This document shows positions 8,760 through 17,581 of a stretch of 64,000 nucleotides of DNA, piece by piece. A program made the position numbers and the translations under genes. Origin of the DNA: an uncultured Bacteroides sp. (GTDB lineage Bacteria; Bacillota; Clostridia; Lachnospirales; Lachnospiraceae); the NCBI GenBank assembly GCA_945913015.1, contig CAMECH010000010.1:1-64000 (forward strand). Reading direction: 5' to 3'. Every line of letters starts with the position of its first letter. Position 1 is the first letter of the stretch. The notes beneath the pieces are model-generated. The model did not search any database and was not told the DNA's origin. It saw only the letters and a list, made by a program, of their open reading frames with translations.

Positions 8760-8787
8760 TATATCGGCAGTTATATAAAAAATATTA
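8760..8787 (-). promoter_or_regulatory. Sigma-D promoter for second flgK, flgL, fliW, csrA
   Basis: Minus strand TAATATTT-N11-GCCGATATA, with CCGATATA at 8760-8767 and the -35 core TAAT at 8784-8787. It follows the terminator of the upstream flgK and therefore makes the flgK2-flgL-fliW-csrA unit independently expressible. Confidence 0.82.
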
Positions 8788-8803
8788 GCCTTTTACCATC
8801 ACA

Positions 8804-8849
8804 AACAAAAAACAGCAGTATAAATGCGTATTTTCAGCATCCATACTGC
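8804..8849 (-). terminator. Rho-independent terminator after flgK paralogue 1
   Basis: GCAGTAT plus ATGC pair with GCAT plus ATACTGC (8815-8849) around a short loop. On the minus strand this is followed by a run of T residues at 8806-8812. It closes the flgM-flgN-flgK unit. Confidence 0.75.
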
Positions 8850-8931
8850 CATTCCCTGTCCTTAAGTGTTCATCTGTATGTCAATACCCCGTTATATCAA
8901 TAACTGTTCTTTATACCGTCAACTGCATATA

Positions 8932-10752
8932 TCAGCCGCCAAGTCTGTTTATAATATGCTCCAGCATCTGGTCCACAACATTTATATATCGCGACGCCGC
9001 ATTATAGGCCTGCTGATATTTAATCATATTCTGAAGCTCCTCATCAGAAGAAACACCCTCTGTTCTGAGTCGTTGTGCATCATATCCGTTAGCCATTGTA
9101 GTCTGTGCATCAACCATATCGCTGAGTACTTCGCCTGTAGTTGCAAATTCACTTACAAGGCTGCTGTAAAATGATCCGAAATCTTCCTTCGCATATTTAG
9201 ATGGATTCAGCGCTGCAAACTTAACATCCCATGCGTCAAGCATTGCCATTGCCCTTTCCATATCTTCTCCGCCGTCATTCTTAAGCGAAAGCGGAATTTT
9301 CTCCTTATGCTGTGCTGCCTCCTGATTAATTCCAAGATTCCCCAAAGTATAATCAGAATCGTTGCCAAACTCATTCTTTGTGTTAAATACATAAACATCT
9401 TCGCCATTTACGTTGACTTTAATATATCTCTCAGTATTATTACGCGAAAAAAGTTCTGTTCCCATCGTCTCTTCTGCATCCATACCTACACTTGACGCCT
9501 CTTTATCAAGCACGCTGTAACGGTATGTAACGGTGCCGTTCGCTGCCGTTATCACTTCATACCCGGGTATTTCAGCAGTATTTCCCTTGGCATCAGTATA
9601 AGTCAACTTAGTTGCACTGTCATACGTTGTATTCGGGCACAAAATATCATTAAGCGAAGTAACAATTCCGTTAACAAGCTTGTCAAGACTTGCCATTGTG
9701 CTGAGAATAACAGACGGGCCAATATATTTATTGTAGTAATCTGCCTTTTTCTCATACTCCGCCATATCTGCCTGATACTGCGGGTCTGCCGCTCCCTGAG
9801 CGTAATCCTTAGCCTCCGGCAGAACCGGCACATCTTTATAACTGGCAGCCGCATTACCTCTCGCAATAAGAAGTCCCTTTAATTCACCGATATCGTTATT
9901 ATTAATTGCTGTTATCTCTTCGTAATCATTAAATACTGTTCTATTATTAAACACGGGCCATACAGGTCTAAGCAGGGTAGTTCCTTCAATAAGCTCAGTT
10001 CCCATCTCATTAACAGTCGTCTCTGTAACAAAAGACATTCCTTCAACGGTCACAAGAAGAGTCCTGTTATCCGTCTCCTGATAGGAAATCTTTGCATATT
10101 TACCCAGCTCATCAAGTGCCGCATCCCTTTGATCCCTTAAATCATTAGCACGTTCGCCTGAAAGTTCAACCCTTGTAATCTGCTTATTCAGATCATAAAT
10201 TGTATTTCCCAATTCATTAATTCTTTTTACCGTATTATCAACCTTTGTATTAAGTGTTGTCTGGTAGTCCCTAAGACTTTTATATATGGAGCTTGCACGG
10301 TCAATAAAAGATGTCGCCATCTGAATCAGCGCACCTCTTTTAATTGTACTCTCAGGTTCATAGCTCAATTCATTGATTGAAGCTTTGAAATCTTCAAGAG
10401 CATCTTCAAATGTAACTCCCTGCATTTCGCCAAACAGATTTTCAACCTCTGTCAGCGCATCATACTGGCTTGAATAATATCCAAGGCGTCCGCTTTCCTG
10501 TCTGTACGCCTTATCAATCAGTTCATCCCTTACTCTTCTGATTGCAATCGTATCCACACCTATTCCATATGCTTTTTCCTGTGTGGCACCCTGCCCGATT
10601 TTAAAGTAAGCAGACGTCGATAACGAAGTCTGCTGCCTTGTATATCCTTTAACATTCATATTGGAAAGGTTGTGCGCAGTCGTATTGAGAGCTGTCTGTG
10701 CAGAATGAAGCCCTGATACGCCAACATATAATCCTGTCATTCCATTAGCCAT
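8932..10752 (-). CDS. flgK: Flagellar hook-associated protein 1 FlgK, paralogue 1
   Basis: FlgK-type junction protein of 606 residues. The N-terminus GLYVGVSGLHSAQTALNTT with AHNLSNMNVKGYTRQQ and the C-terminal MIKYQQAYNAASRYINVVDQ segment are diagnostic. The central region (about residues 280-480) is larger than in the neighbouring paralogue and rich in acidic residues and tyrosines. It follows flgN by 51 bases, and flgN encodes its likely chaperone. The second flgK lies 250 bases downstream behind a terminator and a promoter. Which copy builds the hook-filament junction cannot be decided from sequence. Confidence 0.93.
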   Translation of the reverse strand: MANGMTGLYVGVSGLHSAQTALNTTAHNLSNMNVKGYTRQQTSLSTSAYFKIGQGATQEKAYGIGVDTIAIRRVRDELIDKAYRQESGRLGYYSSQYDALTEVENLFGEMQGVTFEDALEDFKASINELSYEPESTIKRGALIQMATSFIDRASSIYKSLRDYQTTLNTKVDNTVKRINELGNTIYDLNKQITRVELSGERANDLRDQRDAALDELGKYAKISYQETDNRTLLVTVEGMSFVTETTVNEMGTELIEGTTLLRPVWPVFNNRTVFNDYEEITAINNNDIGELKGLLIARGNAAASYKDVPVLPEAKDYAQGAADPQYQADMAEYEKKADYYNKYIGPSVILSTMASLDKLVNGIVTSLNDILCPNTTYDSATKLTYTDAKGNTAEIPGYEVITAANGTVTYRYSVLDKEASSVGMDAEETMGTELFSRNNTERYIKVNVNGEDVYVFNTKNEFGNDSDYTLGNLGINQEAAQHKEKIPLSLKNDGGEDMERAMAMLDAWDVKFAALNPSKYAKEDFGSFYSSLVSEFATTGEVLSDMVDAQTTMANGYDAQRLRTEGVSSDEELQNMIKYQQAYNAASRYINVVDQMLEHIINRLGG

Positions 10753-10803
10753 GTGCGTCTGTCCCCTTCCTTAAATCACTAAATATCAGCTGTTCCGGCA
10801 GCA

Positions 10804-11319
10804 TTACTGTTTTGCATCAAACGTTCCGCTTCCCATTGAAGGCTGCGAAACTCCGTATGCTCCCTTATCATAATTTGCAGTAGCAGGCTCCATCCTTGAA
10901 TTTCTGATTAGATTAATCTCAAACTCAAGCATATCAAGCGATTCCTGCAAAAGCATTTTGTTGTTATCATTAATCGTTATCATCTGTTTCATCGTTGACT
11001 TAAGCTCATCATGAACTTTGATAAGAGCTGCCTGTTCCTTTGGCTGCTTCTCCATCATCCTGATAAGCAAATCAACTTTCATCTTTTCAACAGGCACATT
11101 GAGCACATTGGCAATATCGTCAATATGTTCTTCCCGTGCGGCTTCAAGTCTGTCGAGTTTCTCTATAAGCTTCTGCTCCCTGCCTACAATATCCTGAAGT
11201 TTTTCAACATTATTGTGGACAATCGCCTCCGTCTTTTCTTTGGAAATCTGCAAAAGCTCCTTGTACTCGGTATTCTCTTTTTCCAATACATCAATCAGAT
11301 TCTCAATCAAACTTGCCAC
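10804..11319 (-). CDS. flgN: FlgN family export chaperone
   Basis: Cytoplasmic chaperone for FlgK and FlgL. The 171-residue helical protein begins ASLIENLIDVLEKENTEYKELL and contains LQDIVGREQKLIEKLDRLEA, a pattern of the FlgN/YvyG family. The disordered C-terminal tail (about residues 140-171) ends in GSGTFDAKQ. The start codon is GTG, with GGTGGG upstream. It lies between flgM (22 bases) and flgK (51 bases), the conserved Firmicutes order. Confidence 0.88.
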   Translation of the reverse strand: MASLIENLIDVLEKENTEYKELLQISKEKTEAIVHNNVEKLQDIVGREQKLIEKLDRLEAAREEHIDDIANVLNVPVEKMKVDLLIRMMEKQPKEQAALIKVHDELKSTMKQMITINDNNKMLLQESLDMLEFEINLIRNSRMEPATANYDKGAYGVSQPSMGSGTFDAKQ

Positions 11320-11341
11320 TTCTTAACCCACCTGTCTAAAA

Positions 11342-11626
11342 TTAAAATGAGATTGTATCCATATTATCAAGGATTTTGTCTGCAACAGCTTCAGCACTCA
11401 CATTATAAGTACCTGCCGCCATTCTTGCTTTAATGTCAGCCACTTTATCCATTCTGACATCAGAAGCCTTGGCTACCGCGCTTTTAGCAACCGAATAACT
11501 CTTGGCAGTGTCTGAAATCTCGTACTTATCATCCTGGGATGCATAAGAACTTACTGCCTTGCTCTTGTTGTAATTAGCCTTTGTCTGATACACCTGACTT
11601 ACAGCATTATAAGCATCTATACGCAT
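11342..11626 (-). CDS. flgM: Anti-sigma-D factor FlgM
   Basis: Small inhibitor of the flagellar sigma factor, secreted when the hook is complete. The 94 residues begin MRIDAYNAVSQVYQTK. The C-terminal half carries the family pattern: SDTAKSYSVAKSAV, then VADIKARMAAGTYNVSAEAV and ADKILDN. The N-terminal half is predicted disordered, as usual. The ATG follows GGAGGTGATTAACC. It is the first gene behind a sigma-D promoter at 11659-11686, so the inhibitor is under the control of its own target. Confidence 0.95.
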   Translation of the reverse strand: MRIDAYNAVSQVYQTKANYNKSKAVSSYASQDDKYEISDTAKSYSVAKSAVAKASDVRMDKVADIKARMAAGTYNVSAEAVADKILDNMDTISF

Positions 11627-11658
11627 GGTTAATCACCTCCGATTTATTTCTTGTCAAA

Positions 11659-11686
11659 TGTATCGGACATTATCTTCAAAAACTTA
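11659..11686 (-). promoter_or_regulatory. Sigma-D promoter for flgM-flgN-flgK
   Basis: Minus strand TTAAGTTT-N11-TCCGATACA, with CCGATACA at 11659-11666 and TAAG at 11683-11686, 16 bases apart. It lies about 30 bases before flgM and just after a terminator. Confidence 0.83.
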
Positions 11687-11714
11687 ATGCATTTTTAAAT
11701 TTTTATAATAAAAA

Positions 11715-11746
11715 TTTCCCGGCAGCAGATTAACTCTGCCGGGAAA
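11715..11746 (-). terminator. Terminator after the comFC-yvyF unit
   Basis: A perfect 11-bp stem, TTTCCCGGCAG with CTGCCGGGAAA around a 10-base loop, followed on the minus strand by ATTTTTATT. It separates the yvyF-like gene from the flgM promoter. Confidence 0.88.
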
Positions 11747-11761
11747 CCGTTCAGTACCATA

Positions 11762-12169
11762 TTATTTCATAAACCTTATCCTTGCTGATTTGTCCGGACT
11801 TATCTTCTTTGGTTCTTCCTTAGGCTGCTCATATGCCTGTGAAAATGAATTGGTCATATTCATTTTGCACTGGTCGCAGAATCTTCCTGATTTAATCATA
11901 GTTCCGCAACGCTCGCATGGAATTCCTATCGGTGAATCATCCGCAAATACAAGCCTGTCTTCACGCACCCAGCGCTGTATCTGGTCAGGACTTACATCGC
12001 ATTCCATGGAAACCACTGAAATGCTTGCCCCGGGATTATCTTCAATATATTTTTTTACCTCTTCAAATTTATCTTCCATCTTCTTGATACACTGCGGACA
12101 AAGGTTTCTGTATGTACCGCCTATATAATTGTAAAGTGAACCACACATTCTGCAATTACGTACGTCCAT
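11762..12169 (-). CDS. YvyF-like flagellar operon zinc-ribbon protein
   Basis: A 135-residue protein with an N-terminal zinc ribbon (CRMCG and CPQC), a central helix-turn-helix-like stretch (ASISVVSMECDVSPDQIQRW) and a second zinc knuckle (CERCG ... CDQC) near residues 95-113. The C-terminal tail is basic. This layout matches YvyF (TIGR03826-type flagellar operon proteins), encoded between comFC and flgM in Bacillus, exactly as here. Its molecular role is not established. The ATG at 12169 follows GGAGGGAAATAGG in the GAATGGAGG context, preferred over an ATG at 12184. Confidence 0.85.
   Translation of the reverse strand: MDVRNCRMCGSLYNYIGGTYRNLCPQCIKKMEDKFEEVKKYIEDNPGASISVVSMECDVSPDQIQRWVREDRLVFADDSPIGIPCERCGTMIKSGRFCDQCKMNMTNSFSQAYEQPKEEPKKISPDKSARIRFMK
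12023..12042 (-). other. Helix-turn-helix-like segment within the YvyF-like protein
   Basis: The codons for VSMECDVSPDQIQRW lie near here. The pattern resembles the recognition part of small DNA-binding domains between the two zinc knuckles, which suggests nucleic-acid contact. Low certainty. Confidence 0.3.
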
Positions 12170-12197
12170 CCTATTTCCCTCCATTCCGGTGGCTATC

Positions 12198-12953
12198 CTA
12201 AAAGCCTCTGCCTATACACAGCGAAACAAAATACACTTCCCTCACTCCCTTTTGCATAAGTGCTTTGGCACAGGCATCTACAGTCGTCCCTGTAGTATAA
12301 ATGTCATCCACCAATATTACTTTTTTATATTTTACTACATTTCTTTCAATAATAAAAGCATTTTCAACATTTTTAAATCTTTCTTTATCATCAAGTTCTT
12401 TCTGCGGTTTTGTATTTCTGTTCCTTATCAGAAGTTCTTCATCAACCGCAATACAAAGTTTCTCACCAAGCTCTCCTGCAATGAGTGCCGCCTGATTATA
12501 CCCGCGTTTTTTCATTCTGTCGGCATGCAGAGGTACCGGAATCAGTGCCTGCGCATCCCATGACTTTATTATATTTCCGCAACACGCAGCTATCTCATCC
12601 GCATAAACCGGTGCAAAGCATCTTTGATTGTGATATTTAAATGCATATATCGATTCGCTTATCTCTTTCGTATATCCCCAGACGCCTACGCCCTGCCTGT
12701 AAATATGCTTTGACCTTGCACAGTCATAGCAGTATTGTATCTCGTCGCTACTTATCTGCTTGCCGCATTTTAGGCACCTCGGATTACTTATGTATTTAAG
12801 TTTACTTTTACAGTTTCCGCATATCCCGTTATTATCATCTGCGGCAGCAATCTGCATACAGACCGGACATACCTTTGGATAAAGCAGGTCTGCCCCCAGC
12901 TCTGCCATCCGGCCTGCAGCCTTTGCTATTTTACTCACACAGCCAAAATGCAA
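12198..12953 (-). CDS. comFC: ComF family protein (phosphoribosyltransferase-like)
   Basis: 251 residues with an N-terminal zinc-ribbon region (CPVC, CGNC, CLKCG, CYDC between residues 34 and 80) and a C-terminal PRTase domain with the PRPP loop VILVDDIYTTGTTVDA near residue 220. Also present is the ComF motif VPLHADRMKKRGYNQA. ComFC homologues are needed for DNA uptake in competent bacteria and sit before flagellar genes in Bacillus. The likely start is a TTG directly abutting the recD2 stop, with GGAGG 13 bases upstream. That spacing is long, so an internal ATG (codon 16) remains possible. Confidence 0.92.
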   Translation of the reverse strand: MHFGCVSKIAKAAGRMAELGADLLYPKVCPVCMQIAAADDNNGICGNCKSKLKYISNPRCLKCGKQISSDEIQYCYDCARSKHIYRQGVGVWGYTKEISESIYAFKYHNQRCFAPVYADEIAACCGNIIKSWDAQALIPVPLHADRMKKRGYNQAALIAGELGEKLCIAVDEELLIRNRNTKPQKELDDKERFKNVENAFIIERNVVKYKKVILVDDIYTTGTTVDACAKALMQKGVREVYFVSLCIGRGF

Positions 12954-15239
12954 TTAACTGTTCTGCCCTCCTTTTATCTCCCTTATCCTTATATCAAGCG
13001 AGGAATACCTCTTCTGCTCGTTTTCATTAGCAATCATTTCGCGGAAGCAGTCTTCTCTTCCTATAAGGCACACACAGGTCCGTGCTCTGGTAACTGCCGT
13101 GTAAAGAATATTTCTCGTCATAAGCATTCTCGGTCCCGGAAATACCGGTATTATAACTGCCGGATATTCGCTTCCCTGTGACTTGTGTATTGTGATTGCA
13201 TACGCAAGCTCCAGCTCTTCAAGCTGCTTATAACCATAATGGACATATCTGTCATCATCAAACCTTACAACTATTTCCTCCGTATATGGCCTTATCTCCT
13301 CTATTGTTCCTGTATCACCGTTAAACACACCTGTTCCGCTCTCATTGGCAATTCCATAGCGGCTTCGTTTTTCCCACTCAAGCTGATAATTGTTTTTAAC
13401 CTGCATGACCTTGTCACCAACCCGGAACACCGTGCCGCCAAATTCTTTCTCAAGCTTTGTATCAGCCGGCGGATTTAAAAACGCCTGTAAAGTCTGGTTT
13501 AGCTGTTCAACGCCGACCAGTCCTTTTCTCATCGGAGTCATAACCTGTATATCCTGAACATCCGCATGCACATAACCGGGCAGCTTGTCTCTTACCACGG
13601 TGCAGAGTGCCGACACTATTGCTTCCGGTGTGTCTCTGTGAATAAAGAGAAAATCCCTGCTGTATTTATTAAGCGTAACATTTTCTCCCCTGTTTATGGC
13701 ATGGGCATTGGTGATAATTTCGCTTTCCTTCGCCTGCCTGAAAATCTTTGTCAGTTTCACTACATTAAAGCAGCCGCAGCCTATCAGGTCCTTCAGCACA
13801 TTTCCGGGCCCTACTGACGGAAGCTGGTCTACATCCCCGACAAAAATAAGCCTTGTGCCATCCACAACTGCTGCCAGAAGCGCATTGAGAAGATTTATAT
13901 CCACCATAGACATTTCATCTATAATAATCACATCTGCCTCGAGCGGATTCATCTCATTTCTTTCAAAATGTGAGTTAACTGCCGCCTTTCCGTCCTCGGT
14001 CATACCACCGTTAATTTCAAGCAGCCTGTGAATTGTCTGTGCCTCGTATCCGGTTGTTTCAGACATCCTTTTTGCAGCCCTCCCTGTCGGTGCCGCCAGC
14101 CGGATATCCATGCCCTCCATCTCAAAATATCTGATAATCGTATTGATAATCGTTGTCTTACCTGTTCCCGGACCTCCCGTGATTATCATAAGCCCGTTAC
14201 AGATTGCGCCAAGCACCGCTTTCCTTTGCATATCATCAAGGACTATGCCCTCACTCTTTTCAATCGACGACAGTCCTTTTTTAACCGCTATTTCATCAAC
14301 GCCGTATGATATGTCAAGCTCTGCCAGCTTTGCTGCAGCCTTAAGTTCCATATAATAATAAATTGCAGCATATACATTTTCATCTTTAATGACAACCTTT
14401 CTCTCTAACGCAAGGTCTGTCACATAATGTGAAATATCTTCAATATCCACAAGCAGAAGTTCTTTCACCGCCTGTATAAGCTGCTGCATCGGAAGGTAAA
14501 CATGTCCACCCGCCGTTGCATTCAGAAGGACGTACAGTATGCCGCTCCTTATGCGGTACTCTGAATCTGCACGAATGCCTGCGCGCTGCGCAATATCATC
14601 CGCCATCTTAAAACCTATGCCATTTACATCATCGGCAAGTTTATACGGGTTTTCCTGTATTATCGTATAAATCTGTTCGCCATACTGTTCATATATCTTA
14701 GACGACATATTCATAGAAATCCCGTACTGCTGCAAAAACATCATCGCCTTGCGCATATCTTTGCGCCCGATAAGCTGATTGGCAATATCCATCGCCTTTT
14801 TCATGCTGATGCCTTTAATTTCCGCAAGGCGCTCCGGTTCTTCTTCTATAATTCTGAATGTGTCCGCCCCAAAATAATCCACTATATTTTGCGCCGTTTT
14901 CTCTCCAATGCCTTTTACTGCTCCTGACGCAAGGTACCTGCGTACCGCTTTTTCATCTTCCGGGATTTTAAGTGAATATGTACTGATTTTAAACTGTTTC
15001 CAATAGACAGGATGCTTTACATAGCTTCCTTGTGCAGATATGTACTCTCCTTCATTCAGATAACTGAAGGTACCTATGCACGTAACCTCACGGTTCTTGA
15101 AAATGATGTTGAACACCGTATATCCGTTATCTTCATTGCGGTATATTATATGCTCAACAAAGCCCTCGACTTCGTGGACGGAATCGCCAAACACTTCATC
15201 TGACTCCGCTGTGTTAATTATATTGCCATACTCATCCAT
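12954..15239 (-). CDS. recD2: RecD2-type ATP-dependent DNA helicase
   Basis: Superfamily 1B 5'-3' helicase of the RecBC-independent RecD2 class, involved in replication and repair. At 761 residues it has the typical long N-terminal region with OB-like and helix-hairpin-helix parts (GAVKGIGEKTAQNIVDYFG; NPYKLADDVNGIGFKMAD). It also has Walker A GGPGTGKTT near residue 353, Walker B VIIIDEMSMVD, the GDVDQLPSVGPG motif and a C-terminal UvrD-like domain with TIHKSQGSEYPAVI. It lies upstream of comFC without any gap. About 90 AT-rich bases separate it from the flgJ-like gene. Confidence 0.95.
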   Translation of the reverse strand: MDEYGNIINTAESDEVFGDSVHEVEGFVEHIIYRNEDNGYTVFNIIFKNREVTCIGTFSYLNEGEYISAQGSYVKHPVYWKQFKISTYSLKIPEDEKAVRRYLASGAVKGIGEKTAQNIVDYFGADTFRIIEEEPERLAEIKGISMKKAMDIANQLIGRKDMRKAMMFLQQYGISMNMSSKIYEQYGEQIYTIIQENPYKLADDVNGIGFKMADDIAQRAGIRADSEYRIRSGILYVLLNATAGGHVYLPMQQLIQAVKELLLVDIEDISHYVTDLALERKVVIKDENVYAAIYYYMELKAAAKLAELDISYGVDEIAVKKGLSSIEKSEGIVLDDMQRKAVLGAICNGLMIITGGPGTGKTTIINTIIRYFEMEGMDIRLAAPTGRAAKRMSETTGYEAQTIHRLLEINGGMTEDGKAAVNSHFERNEMNPLEADVIIIDEMSMVDINLLNALLAAVVDGTRLIFVGDVDQLPSVGPGNVLKDLIGCGCFNVVKLTKIFRQAKESEIITNAHAINRGENVTLNKYSRDFLFIHRDTPEAIVSALCTVVRDKLPGYVHADVQDIQVMTPMRKGLVGVEQLNQTLQAFLNPPADTKLEKEFGGTVFRVGDKVMQVKNNYQLEWEKRSRYGIANESGTGVFNGDTGTIEEIRPYTEEIVVRFDDDRYVHYGYKQLEELELAYAITIHKSQGSEYPAVIIPVFPGPRMLMTRNILYTAVTRARTCVCLIGREDCFREMIANENEQKRYSSLDIRIREIKGGQNS

Positions 15240-15330
15240 AAGAATATATCTCTGACTCGCTTTAATTATTATCTCTTACATTATAAATTATTGTCTTTCA
15301 CATTATAGATTATTATAAACGGTTATACAT

Positions 15331-15702
15331 CTATACCGAATAATTGCGCTTCATCTGTTCATAAAGTGTCTGCGCAATTCCAAAGCCGTTGCCGCCGTTG
15401 GAATCTGCCGCAATCTCCGCATATTTGCTCATCATCTCATCTTTAAAATAGTCCGTCATCGAGCTCATGGATGAGCTTTCTTCCTCATCCTCGTCTTTCG
15501 GCACCATTTTCTCCATTGATTTAAACATCTGCTCTATAAAATACGCCTCAAAATCCTTGCATACATCCATAAGTTCTTCATCCGTAGCGTTGGATAAATC
15601 ACCGCTTCCGAGAGTTTTTTCCAAATCACTCGTCGAAGATGCTGCCTTTCCCGCAGAATCCATATAATATGAAGCTAATCCATTTGTAATCAAATCACTC
15701 AT
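15331..15702 (-). CDS. FlgJ-like rod-binding protein
   Basis: 123 residues with the rod-binding domain pattern CKDFEAYFIEQMFKSMEKMV, followed by DYFKDEMMSKYAEIAAD and NGFGIAQTLYEQM. This corresponds to the N-terminal domain of FlgJ, which caps the growing rod; the muramidase domain of enterobacterial FlgJ is absent, as usual in Firmicutes. A very acidic linker (DEDEEESSS) interrupts the domain near residue 75. The ATG at 15702 follows GGAGGATAT. It lies downstream of flgG, separated by about 130 bases that hold a palindromic repeat. Confidence 0.87.
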   Translation of the reverse strand: MSDLITNGLASYYMDSAGKAASSTSDLEKTLGSGDLSNATDEELMDVCKDFEAYFIEQMFKSMEKMVPKDEDEEESSSMSSMTDYFKDEMMSKYAEIAADSNGGNGFGIAQTLYEQMKRNYSV

Positions 15703-15746
15703 ATATCCTCCATTCCTATGACGAATGCAGTTTCTCATCTTCTATA

Positions 15747-15818
15747 ATAGCTGTCTGCTTTCGCTCAGAAGCAAACATCAGTGTGAAAAATCAGCGCATC
15801 AGGCGCAATTTTTCACAC
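15747..15818. repeat. Intergenic palindromes between flgG and flgJ-like
   Basis: Two hairpin-forming units. Positions 15781-15818 hold a near-perfect 38-bp palindrome (GTGTGAAAAAT arms around GCGC cores), which recurs at 28721-28758. Positions 15747-15777 hold a second palindrome containing CTTTCGCTCAG, with a related copy at 36012-36045. Neither codes for protein. Confidence 0.75.
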
Positions 15819-15830
15819 TATATTGTATTA

Positions 15831-16652
15831 TTACGCTCTGTATAACTGGTTTGCCTGCTGAAGCATCTCATCGGATGCATTGATTGCCTTTGAGTTAAGC
15901 TCATAGGCTCTCTGCGCCGTAATAAGATTTACCATCTCTGTCGCAACATTTACATTAGAGCCTTCCAGATATCCCTGCTTTAACTGGCTTCTTTTTGTAA
16001 CTGCTCCGTCCGCTTCATTAAGCGGTATTCCTGATGCCTCAGACTCTGCAAGAAGTCCGCCTGATGTCTTGTCAAGTCCCGAAGCATTGGTAAACTGGAA
16101 TATTCCAAAAGAAATTCCTATCTCTGCCGGATTGCCCGTCTCATCAGGATACATAAACTGTCCGTCAGCATTTACGGTAATCTTGTTAGCCTCCATCTCC
16201 GCATCAAATATAATTGGAGAGCCAAGTGAATCTATGACCGGATTGCCGTCTGATGTACAAAGCATCAGTCCGCCGTCCGCACTCTGTGAAATAAAGAAAT
16301 TACCGTTACGCGTATAATATGTATTGCCATCATCTCCCATTACCGCAAAGAAGCCATCTCCCTGAATTGCAAATGCAAGGTCATTGTCACTTGCAAGGAA
16401 CTGCCCCTGTGTATAATGTGAAGTGATTGAAGAATTCCTCGTTCCTAATCCAACCTGCGCATTAACAGGCTTTCTCTCGCCGTTGGCCGTAGTCGTCTTT
16501 GTCTGAAGATTCTGATACAGAAGCGACTTAAATTCAGCCGACTCCGTCTTGTATCCTGTTGTATTGACATTAGCGAGATTGTTTGCAATTGTATCAACAT
16601 TTGTCTGCTGTGCGGTCATACCCGAAGCAGCAGTCCATAACGAACGCATCAT
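15831..16652 (-). CDS. flgG: Flagellar basal-body rod protein FlgG / FlhP-like
   Basis: Distal rod protein of the flagellum, 273 residues. The N-terminus MRSLWTAASGMTAQQTNVDT, then IANNLANVNTTGYK, and the C-terminus GSNVNVATEMVNLI with QRAYELNSKAI are canonical. The start is one of two adjacent ATGs at 16652/16649 behind GGAG. The long in-frame upstream extension overlaps flgF and repeat DNA and is not credible. Together with the preceding flgF and mbl it repeats the Bacillus order mbl-flhO-flhP. The 115-base gap to flgF contains a small palindromic element. Confidence 0.93.
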   Translation of the reverse strand: MMRSLWTAASGMTAQQTNVDTIANNLANVNTTGYKTESAEFKSLLYQNLQTKTTTANGERKPVNAQVGLGTRNSSITSHYTQGQFLASDNDLAFAIQGDGFFAVMGDDGNTYYTRNGNFFISQSADGGLMLCTSDGNPVIDSLGSPIIFDAEMEANKITVNADGQFMYPDETGNPAEIGISFGIFQFTNASGLDKTSGGLLAESEASGIPLNEADGAVTKRSQLKQGYLEGSNVNVATEMVNLITAQRAYELNSKAINASDEMLQQANQLYRA

Positions 16653-16660
16653 AGCATACT

Positions 16661-16700
16661 CCATTCCGCAGACGCTAAAGCGTCGAAAGAATCGCGCGTC
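16661..16700 (-). repeat. Small interspersed palindrome before flgG
   Basis: On the minus strand GATTC-TTTC-GACGC-TTTA-GCGTC-TGCG-GAATG forms a hairpin with outer and inner stems that ends in the ribosome site of flgG. Relatives lie at 8697-8730, 22072-22092 and 26722-26755. Confidence 0.7.
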
Positions 16701-16767
16701 AAATATCAATTTGGCTCTGCGATAATGGCTTGTTTGTGGCGTCTGCGGCACAAACAGCCGTATAACG

Positions 16768-17538
16768 TTAAATCTGTCCGAGGGTAACTGCCTTCTGCAA
16801 TGTATCATCAGCAGCATTCATCGCCTTCTGGTTGGCCTCAAATGCTCTTGAAATAGTAATCATCTCAACCATCTCCGATACCACATTGACATTAGACTGC
16901 TCAAGGTATCCCTGATAAACCTGCCCACGTGCCTCTGTCTGTGTCGCCATATCAAGCGCGCGGTAAAGATTCTCCCCATATTGTTCAATATGGTTGTAAT
17001 CCTCAAAATCAACGATTGCAAGCCTGTCTACAAACACGCCGTCTGCCGAAATAGTTCCGTCACGCTCAATGGAAATCAAAGAGGCATCCGTAGGGAGCTG
17101 AACAGGGCCGCCTTCCCCAAGTACATAGTCACCGTCCTTGGTAACAAGATAGCCATCCTGTGTCATTGAAAAATTGCCATCACGGGTGTACATAGTAGAT
17201 GTCTCACCCGACTTATTTGTAAAGGAAATGCTGAAAAATCCATTTCCTGACAACGCCAAATCAAAGCTTTCACCGGTTTCGCGAAATGACCCCTGACTGT
17301 AATCACGATATGATTCCCCAACCTTAACGCCAAGATTTACGTCGCCGATATACTGATTTCTGTTACCTACGGTCGTATCCCTGACCTTAATCGCCATCAT
17401 GGCATCAAACGATTGTGATGTTAATCCCTCTTTCTTGTAAGCAACCGTCGTTGCGTTGGCAAGATTATTGGAAACCACATCCAATCTGTTCTGCTGGTTA
17501 ACCAGACCTGTGTAGGCCGTGTACAAACCTTTAACCAT
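16768..17538 (-). CDS. flgF: Flagellar hook-basal body protein FlgF / FlhO-like
   Basis: Rod protein of 256 residues. The N-terminus MVKGLYTAYTGLVNQQNRLD and VVSNNLANATTVAYK, the internal GNGFF motif and the C-terminus EQSNVNVVSEMVEMI with SRAFEANQKAMNAAD define the flgF/flgG family. The first position and pairing with a second family member suggest the FlgF (FlhO) role, but the assignment between flgF and flgG rests on gene order. GGAGGTAGCAGA precedes the ATG. It starts 44 bases after mbl and is probably cotranscribed. Confidence 0.9.
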   Translation of the reverse strand: MVKGLYTAYTGLVNQQNRLDVVSNNLANATTVAYKKEGLTSQSFDAMMAIKVRDTTVGNRNQYIGDVNLGVKVGESYRDYSQGSFRETGESFDLALSGNGFFSISFTNKSGETSTMYTRDGNFSMTQDGYLVTKDGDYVLGEGGPVQLPTDASLISIERDGTISADGVFVDRLAIVDFEDYNHIEQYGENLYRALDMATQTEARGQVYQGYLEQSNVNVVSEMVEMITISRAFEANQKAMNAADDTLQKAVTLGQI

Positions 17539-17581
17539 TCTGCTACCTCCACCGGTTTAAAGCCGTATGCCTCCGTGCTGA

